DNA of 64,000 nt from Cohnella sp. AR92. GTDB taxonomy: Bacteria > Bacillota > Bacilli > Paenibacillales > Paenibacillaceae. The notes under the pieces are model-generated. The model saw only the letters and a program-made list of their open reading frames with translations, had not been told where the DNA came from and did not search any database. The stretch lies in NCBI RefSeq assembly GCF_003990975.1, contig NZ_RZJR01000008.1:62140-126139 (forward strand), given 5' to 3'. The position numbers and the translations under genes are program-made. Below, in pieces: positions 58,825 to 64,000 of this stretch. The stretch's first letter is position 1. Each line of letters starts with the position of its first letter.

Positions 58825-58877
58825 TTGATTCTCCGTCAACGCTTTAAGTATAATAAGTTCGTATGTACGTGTACGAA
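58825..58877 (+). promoter_or_regulatory. Promoter of the OmpR-type regulator gene
   Basis: -35 TTGATT (58825-58830), 18-bp spacer, -10 TATAAT (58849-58854). Just downstream, TTCGTA and TACGAA form an inverted repeat (58858-58877) over the start point, a candidate operator. Confidence 0.7.
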
Positions 58878-58905
58878 TGTTCATGAAGCTATGGGGGTAG
58901 ACGCG

Positions 58906-59637
58906 GTGAGCATGCCTAACGCCTCCGTACTCGTCGTCGATGACGAATCGGAGATTACGGATCTAATAGCCTTGTATCTGGAGAGGGAAGGCTTCCGCGT
59001 TCATACGGCGGACAACGGCCCGGATGCGATCCGTTTGGCCGATTCGGTGGCGCCCGATCTCATTATTCTGGATATCAACCTGGGACAGCCCGACGGAATC
59101 GAAGTGTGCCGTTCCCTGCGGAAAGGCTCCGGAGCCTATATTCCTATCCTCTTCTTAAGCTGCAAGGCAGAGGATAACGACATTATTCATGCTTTGTCGG
59201 AAGGCGGCGACGATTATATCACCAAGCCGTTCAGCCCGAGCACGCTGGTCGCTCGCGTCAGCGCGCACATTCGCCGGCGGCGCATGAGGGAACGGCTTCC
59301 GGAAGCAACGGACACGGTTCTGATCTTCGGGGAGCTGGAGATCGACATGCAGCGGTTCGAAGTGAAGCGAGGCGGGGAATTGATTCCCCTGTCGGTCAAA
59401 GAATTCGAGCTCTTGACCGTCCTGTCCAGGCAGCCGAACCGGGTATTCCCGCTGGATGAGCTTTATCGTCTCGTCTGGCATTCCGACAGCATGGGCGACA
59501 CCCGAACGTTGATGGTCCATATCAGCAATCTGCGCAAGAAGATCGAACCCGATCCTCTCAACCCAAGCTACATACAGACCGTACGAGGATTCGGCTACCG
59601 GTTCTCCGCCTGCCAGGATGTTCGTGCGGAAGCGTAA
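58906..59637 (+). CDS. OmpR/PhoB-type response regulator
   Basis: A 243-residue regulator: receiver domain (DDE 12-14, phospho-Asp56 in LDINLGQPDG, Lys in ITKPFSP) and winged-helix output domain (GELEIDMQRFEVKRGG to RTLMVHISNLRKKIEPD..QTVRGFGYRF). GTG at 58906 was chosen because GGGGG lies eight bases upstream. It is read away from the 7TM histidine kinase gene across a 126-bp gap, an unusual layout since such pairs are usually one operon. Confidence 0.88.
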   Translation: MSMPNASVLVVDDESEITDLIALYLEREGFRVHTADNGPDAIRLADSVAPDLIILDINLGQPDGIEVCRSLRKGSGAYIPILFLSCKAEDNDIIHALSEGGDDYITKPFSPSTLVARVSAHIRRRRMRERLPEATDTVLIFGELEIDMQRFEVKRGGELIPLSVKEFELLTVLSRQPNRVFPLDELYRLVWHSDSMGDTRTLMVHISNLRKKIEPDPLNPSYIQTVRGFGYRFSACQDVRAEA

Positions 59638-59696
59638 GCCAGTCAATTGGCAATAATAGTTACACCATCAGACAGGTAAAGGAAGTCAGCGGAAAC

Positions 59697-60566
59697 ATGA
59701 GATTGGCTAACGAGTGGAAAGATTACGAATTGCTGGACACGGGCAACGGAGAGAAGCTGGAACGCTGGGGAGATGTCATTCTTCGCCGGCCTGACCCGCA
59801 GATTCTGTGGCCCTTGCAGAAAGAAACCGCCGAGTGGCGCAAAGCCGACGGCCATTATTTCCGGAGCTCCTCCGGCGGCGGTCAATGGCAGTTCAACAAG
59901 AAGCTGCCGGAGAGATGGAGCATCGGGTACGGTCCGCTTAAGTTCCATATTAAACCGACGAACTTCAAGCATACGGGCTTGTTCCCCGAGCAAGCGGTCA
60001 ATTGGAGCTGGATGATGAACCGCATCAAGAACGCGGGACGTCCGATTCGGGTGTTGAACCTGTTCGCCTATACCGGCGGAGCCACCGTCGCGGCCGCCTC
60101 GGCGGGAGCCGAGGTATGCCACGTCGACGCCGCCAAGGGCATGGTGCAATGGGCCAAGGAGAACGCGGAGCTGTCCGGTCTGGAATCGGCTCCGATCCGC
60201 TACATCACCGACGACGTCTTCAAGTTCGTCCAGCGGGAGCAGCGCCGCGGCCGCCAATACGAAGCGATCATCATGGATCCTCCTTCCTATGGCCGGGGCC
60301 CGGGCGGCGAGATGTGGAAGCTCGAGGAGAACTTGTATCCCTTCCTGGAGAGCTGCGTCAACATTCTGTCGGACAACCCGTTGTTCGTGCTCGTGAATTC
60401 TTACACGACCGGTTTCTCTCCGACCGTGCTGGCCAATATGCTCCACATGTCGATCGGTCGCAAGTTCGGCGGCAGCATCGACTGCGGAGAGGTCGGACTG
60501 CCGATTACCTCGAACGGCTTGACGCTTCCATGCGGGATCTACGGGCGCTGGGAGAGCAAGGTATAA
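59697..60566 (+). CDS. Class I SAM-dependent methyltransferase, RlmI-like
   Basis: A 289-residue methyltransferase. Seen: SAM motif I VLNLFAYTGGATVAAASAGAEVCHVDAAKG, and the catalytic-loop-like motif IIMDPPSYGRGPGGEMWKLEENL. The N-terminal quarter (ERWGDVILRRPDPQILWP) resembles the RlmI/RlmL 23S rRNA cytosine methyltransferase group. Normal length for stand-alone members. Start ATG with AGCGGAA upstream is only moderately good. The target RNA site is unknown. Confidence 0.82.
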   Translation: MRLANEWKDYELLDTGNGEKLERWGDVILRRPDPQILWPLQKETAEWRKADGHYFRSSSGGGQWQFNKKLPERWSIGYGPLKFHIKPTNFKHTGLFPEQAVNWSWMMNRIKNAGRPIRVLNLFAYTGGATVAAASAGAEVCHVDAAKGMVQWAKENAELSGLESAPIRYITDDVFKFVQREQRRGRQYEAIIMDPPSYGRGPGGEMWKLEENLYPFLESCVNILSDNPLFVLVNSYTTGFSPTVLANMLHMSIGRKFGGSIDCGEVGLPITSNGLTLPCGIYGRWESKV

Positions 60567-60601
60567 AGATTCGGCTGCCGATAACAGGAGGTAAACCGAA
60601 C

Positions 60602-61918
60602 ATGAACACCTCTATACTCATACAATGGACGCATCGAGGGCTGCTGGCAAGCAGCCTTCTTCTTCTGTCGGGCTGTTTCGCGGATACGCAAGGCAACGAC
60701 GCCATTCCCTCGCCTTCCGCTTCCGTCTCAGCATCGGCATCGCCGCCGGCTTCCGGGACTCCGCAAGCGACGCAGCCGACGGAACCGCCCTCTTCCTCCG
60801 GGAATCCGAGCGCGGAAGAGTCCGGCAAGGAAACGGCGATTCCGTCTCCCGTGACGACCGAAGCCGTTCTGCTGGCGACGGGCGACATCATGGTCCATTC
60901 CCCTCAGCTGCCGGCTTATTACGACGCGGCGGCGGACAGTTACGACTTCACACCGTGGTTCCGCAAGGTCAAGCCTCTCTTGTCTCAAGGGGATTGGGTC
61001 ATCGGCAATCTGGAGACCCCGGTTGCGGGCGCCGACCTGAAGTTCTCCGGTTACCCGCGCTTCAACGCTCCGACCGAATTAACGAAGGCTCTTGTCGATG
61101 CCGGATTCGGCATCGTGTCCACGGCCAACAACCATTCCCTGGACAGAGGGTTTACCGGCATCCAGAGAACCCTTAACAACGTTCGCGATGCAGGCTTGAT
61201 TCCGGTGGGGACTTCCGTCTCCAACTACGATTCCCTTCGCCGGGTCATCGTGGATAAGAACGGCATCAAGCTGGGGTTCCTGTCCTATACGTATGGAACG
61301 AACGGCATTCCTATCCCGGAAGGCAAAGAGTACGGCATTAATCTGATTTCCCTTCCGAAGATCCAAGAGGATATCCGCGAGCTGAAGGAAGCCGGCGCCG
61401 ATTCCATCGTCGTCTCCCTTCACTTCGGCATCGAATACCAAAGAATGCCCAACGACGAACAAAAAGCGCTCGCGCGCTCGGTTATCGAAGCCGGCGCCGA
61501 TATCATTCTCGGCTCCCATCCTCACGTCATTCAGCCATACGAGACGATCGAAGTGGACGACCCGGAAGCGGATAGCGGAAAGCGCCGGGGCTTCGTCATC
61601 TATTCCCTAGGCAACTTCATCTCCAATCAGAAGGACGAATGGAAGGACGTCGGGGTCATCCTTCACTTGAAGCTTAGCAAGACGGTATGGCCGGACGGCC
61701 ATTCGAGCACGACTTGGAGCGACGTGGAGACAACGCCGACCTGGGTGAACCAGAGAGTCGCGAACGGGCTCAAGCGGTACACGGTTCTGCCGCTTCCTCA
61801 GACGCTGGCCGATGCGGCCGGCAAAGAATGGACTTCGGCCGAATACGGCAAGATGAGAACCTATCTGAACGGCATCAGCCTGCACCTTAAACGACTCTCG
61901 TCGCAAAGCGCAGGCTGA
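60602..61918 (+). CDS. CapA-family lipoprotein (metallophosphatase-like)
   Basis: A 438-residue lipoprotein. Seen: lipobox LLSGC (Cys25), a Ser/Pro/Ala-rich spacer to about residue 90, then the CapA/PgsA phosphoesterase-like core: LLATGDIMVH, DWVIGNLETPV, STANNHSLDRG, VVSLHFGIEYQ and LGSHPHVIQPYE, with the conserved metal-binding Asp/Asn/His. Homologues act in poly-gamma-glutamate or capsule assembly; no capB/capC partners are here, so the role is open. ATG at 60602 has AGGAGG upstream. Thirty-five bases after the methyltransferase. Confidence 0.88.
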   Translation: MNTSILIQWTHRGLLASSLLLLSGCFADTQGNDAIPSPSASVSASASPPASGTPQATQPTEPPSSSGNPSAEESGKETAIPSPVTTEAVLLATGDIMVHSPQLPAYYDAAADSYDFTPWFRKVKPLLSQGDWVIGNLETPVAGADLKFSGYPRFNAPTELTKALVDAGFGIVSTANNHSLDRGFTGIQRTLNNVRDAGLIPVGTSVSNYDSLRRVIVDKNGIKLGFLSYTYGTNGIPIPEGKEYGINLISLPKIQEDIRELKEAGADSIVVSLHFGIEYQRMPNDEQKALARSVIEAGADIILGSHPHVIQPYETIEVDDPEADSGKRRGFVIYSLGNFISNQKDEWKDVGVILHLKLSKTVWPDGHSSTTWSDVETTPTWVNQRVANGLKRYTVLPLPQTLADAAGKEWTSAEYGKMRTYLNGISLHLKRLSSQSAG

Positions 61919-61929
61919 TAAGGGTGATG

Positions 61930-62457
61930 TTATTCGTCCGTCGTCTCCGAGCTCGCGCCGGTCTCGGAGGCGGCCGACGACGGGACGGCCGTCTCCGCGG
62001 TCTTGTCCGCGCCTTTGTCCGATTGGGCGGACGAGGCCGGAGGCTCCCACGTTCCGGCTACCTTGCCGATGAGGTAGATCAGAAGCTGCCGATTGTGCAA
62101 GGACAGACGCTCGAGCGAACGGGAGACGATATCGCCGCGGATCTTCAGCCCCCGTTCCGCTTCCGAACGTCCAAGCTCCGTCATGCTGACCCAGACGATT
62201 CGCCGGTCCTGCTCGTCCCGATCGCGGCGCACTAGCCCGTTCCTCTCCATGCGATCGAGCAGCGTGGTGACCGCCGCCGGCGTCGTCTCCAGATAAGGAA
62301 GCAGATCGGATGGCTTCATCGGTTCGTATTGAAGCATCAGCTCCAGTACTTGCAATTGACCTCCCGTCAGCTGCGGAGCCAGCTCCGCGTCCATCTGGGT
62401 ATTCCAATCTTTCGAAAGTTTCATCCAGCTTTTCACAAATTCCGCCGCCATCTCCAT
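61930..62457 (-). CDS. MarR-family regulator
   Basis: A 175-residue winged-helix regulator. Seen: TGGQLQVLELMLQYEPMKPSDLLPYLETTPAAVTTLLDRMERNGLVRRDRDEQDRRIVWVSMTELG, the full MarR HTH and wing. A Ser/Ala/Glu-rich C-terminal tail of about 35 residues is unusual. ATG at 62457 has GGGGGAG upstream. It converges on capA with an 11-bp gap and no visible terminator. Ligand and targets are unknown. Confidence 0.85.
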   Translation of the reverse strand: MEMAAEFVKSWMKLSKDWNTQMDAELAPQLTGGQLQVLELMLQYEPMKPSDLLPYLETTPAAVTTLLDRMERNGLVRRDRDEQDRRIVWVSMTELGRSEAERGLKIRGDIVSRSLERLSLHNRQLLIYLIGKVAGTWEPPASSAQSDKGADKTAETAVPSSAASETGASSETTDE

Positions 62458-62659
62458 TCCATCTCCCCCCATATCCCGAACAATGCCTTCTCTTTATATT
62501 ATACGCGTCGCCACTGTCGAATGATAGTTTAACGAAGTTAATTATTTACGACGTGAATCCTCATATTCTGGTACGATCCGACAGCTTGAGTCATATACTG
62601 GTGACAAACCGTGTTGAACGGAAGGACAACCGGGGATGGCATGGCGGAGGGGAACGAGC

Positions 62660-62836
62660 ATGAACCCGATAGACGAGCGCAAGAAAATGATCGGGCAGAT
62701 GGCGAAGGAAGCCGGATTATTAGAAGACCCACATTGGCTGGAACGGCTGGATGAGCCGGTGCCTCTGTGGGTCGTATTGGATATGCTGCTAAAGTGGCTT
62801 GACCGCACGGAGCCGAGAGACGGCCCTTACGATTGA
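62660..62836 (+). CDS. Conserved small protein of unknown function
   Basis: A 58-residue soluble protein (MNPIDERKKMIGQMAKEAGL...) with two predicted helices and a PVPLWVVLDMLLKWLDR segment. ATG has GGAGGGG upstream, so translation is credible. It is convergent with parC and overlaps its coding end by 10 bp. I do not recognise a family. Confidence 0.6.
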   Translation: MNPIDERKKMIGQMAKEAGLLEDPHWLERLDEPVPLWVVLDMLLKWLDRTEPRDGPYD

Positions 62837-64000
62837 CTTATCGGCTTAGGGAAGGCTTCCGCCAGCAGATCGTGCCGTTCCACTTGAGCGATCGTTCGGC
62901 CATGAGACTTGCGGTCGTCGATCGGAGCCGCTTCGGACAGGAATTCCATCGATACTCCGCTTGCCGTCACCGCTTCGATGGTGAAGGCGTCCTTGATGAA
63001 GAAGGCGCCGATGATGCGGGTGCCGTTCGGCTTCACCCGCTTGCCTTCCTTGAACTCGAACGTCTGGATTCCCTTGCCTCCCCGGCCTTGCTGAGGATAA
63101 TCGAACAGGAGCGAGCGCTTCGCGTACCCGTAATCGGACAGGACGAGGATCTCGCCTTCGTCGCCGCTTACCGCGAAGCCGTCCGCGACCGCGTCGCCGT
63201 CCTTGAGCGAGATGCCGCGAACGCCGCCGGCCACGCGGCCTTGCTGGCTGACGTCGCTCTCGAGGAAGCGGATGCTCATGCCCTGTTCGGTCACGAGCAT
63301 GATCTCCCCGCTGCCGTCGCTTAAGTAGACGTTGACGACCTCGTCCCCGTCTCCTACCTTGACGGCGGCGATCGCCGTGCTGCGCGTCGTCGCGTAATCC
63401 GCGAGCGGCGTACGCTTGACTTGGCCGTTCCGCGTAATAAACACGAGTACCGGAGCGCCGGCAGCCTGGGCTTCCGGATTCGGCCATTCGCCGGCCTTCA
63501 CGTGGATCAGGCTCACGATCCGATCGTCCTTCGTCAGAGGAAGCACGTTCACGATGGCGGTGCCGGTATCCTTCCACTTGAATTCCGGGATCAGGTGGAC
63601 GGGCAGCTGGAAGTATTGTCCCTTCTGGGTGAAGAGCAGTAGCGAATCCAGCGTGTTCGGCTGAAGGCTCCAGCGGATGCCGTCCCCTTCCTTCACTCCC
63701 GAGCTTCCCATGTCGCCGCCCGATCGGGTGAACGACATCAGGCTTGTCCGCTTCACATAGCCCTGGCGGCTGAGCGTCACGATGACTTCTTCCGCCGGCA
63801 CCGTCACTTCGATATTGACCTTGATCTCTTCGACCTCGCCCTGGATGACCGAGCGGCGGTCGATGCCGTATTTGGTCCGGATCTCTCCGAGCTCATCCTT
63901 GATGACCCCGATCAGCTTCTTCGGGTTGTCCAGAATCGAACGCAGGTATTGTATCTTCTTGAGCGTGTCGGCGTGTTCCTTCTCGAGCGAAGTGATCTCC
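62827..64000 (-). CDS. parC: DNA topoisomerase IV subunit A, C-terminal part
   Basis: The last 390 residues of a type IIA topoisomerase A subunit; the 5' part lies beyond base 64000. Seen: the end of the coiled-coil (EIRTKYGIDRRSVI), then the beta-pinwheel with repeated blades (GYVKRTSL, GQVKRTPLADY, GYAKRSLLFDY). A GyrA box in strict form (QRRGGKG) is absent; QQGRGGKG stands in its place. This and the LLLFTQKGQYFQLPVHLIPEFKWKD style favour ParC over GyrA. Function: chromosome decatenation. Confidence 0.85.
   Translation of the reverse strand, partial: EITSLEKEHADTLKKIQYLRSILDNPKKLIGVIKDELGEIRTKYGIDRRSVIQGEVEEIKVNIEVTVPAEEVIVTLSRQGYVKRTSLMSFTRSGGDMGSSGVKEGDGIRWSLQPNTLDSLLLFTQKGQYFQLPVHLIPEFKWKDTGTAIVNVLPLTKDDRIVSLIHVKAGEWPNPEAQAAGAPVLVFITRNGQVKRTPLADYATTRSTAIAAVKVGDGDEVVNVYLSDGSGEIMLVTEQGMSIRFLESDVSQQGRVAGGVRGISLKDGDAVADGFAVSGDEGEILVLSDYGYAKRSLLFDYPQQGRGGKGIQTFEFKEGKRVKPNGTRIIGAFFIKDAFTIEAVTASGVSMEFLSEAAPIDDRKSHGRTIAQVERHDLLAEAFPKPISQS

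Overview
The window reads as chromosome of a Gram-positive endospore-former of the Paenibacillaceae (Paenibacillus/Cohnella-like). The grounds are strong GGAGG-type ribosome binding sites, frequent GTG and TTG starts, many Rho-independent terminators with T-tracts, and Firmicutes-type genes: GapB-type GAPDH, a Btr-like AraC/siderophore-sensor regulator, CsoR-CopZ-CopA, LutABC, YesM/YesN-type signalling, an ABC-F protein and ParC. Most genes lie on the minus strand. No rRNA, tRNA, CRISPR array or intact insertion sequence was found. Start codons below were chosen by ribosome binding site and by upstream promoters or operators, so several are shorter than the longest open frame.

Layout. 1-3.2 kb: the N-terminal part of gapB with a duplicated palindromic operator, a kinase-gene remnant coupled to a small cupin gene, a structured intergenic repeat, and cysK. 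3.2-10.4 kb: LysE-type exporter, GNAT acetyltransferase, giant Lhr-type helicase, aspartase. 10.7-13.5 kb: Fur-box-controlled siderophore-binding lipoprotein and a Btr-like regulator. 13.6-17.1 kb: a secreted LRR/propeller protein and a ring-opening dioxygenase. 17.2-20.2 kb: csoR-copZ-copA with two CsoR operators. 20.2-22.4 kb: a dead P-loop NTPase gene, small membrane and surface proteins, and a second copy of the repeat. 22.4-27.7 kb: divergent tetR/MFS exporter, heme-b membrane protein, monooxygenase, dGTPase-like enzyme, DoxX. 27.8-31.5 kb: lutABC-lutR for L-lactate oxidation. 31.6-39.9 kb: a sugar ABC transporter (mglBAC-like) beside a response regulator/histidine kinase/extracellular binding protein operon. 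40-41.4 kb: hemerythrin plus formate/nitrite channel behind a textbook Fnr promoter. 41.5-47.6 kb: L-rhamnose operon rhaEW-ASRT-rhaA-rhaB-deoR with a large inverted-repeat operator. 48-51 kb: AHSA1 protein and a four-gene operon (DinB, cyclase, AAC(3)-like acetyltransferase, isochorismatase-like). 51-64 kb: ABC-F, catalase, pncB, xre regulator, divergent 7TM histidine kinase and OmpR-type regulator, methyltransferase, CapA lipoprotein, MarR, a 58-residue unknown, and the 3' part of parC.

How it works together. Much of the window is nutrient sensing and carbon overflow: lactate, rhamnose and ABC-imported sugar catabolism, each with a local regulator and recognisable operators, plus gluconeogenic gapB. 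Metal and oxidative stress form a second theme (Fur/Btr, CsoR, catalase, hemerythrin). The least explained features are a modular intergenic repeat with an exact 50-bp period at three loci, the duplicated gapB operator, the ASRT-family gene inside the rhamnose operon, the LRR/propeller protein, and the mixed four-gene operon at 48.6-51.0 kb.
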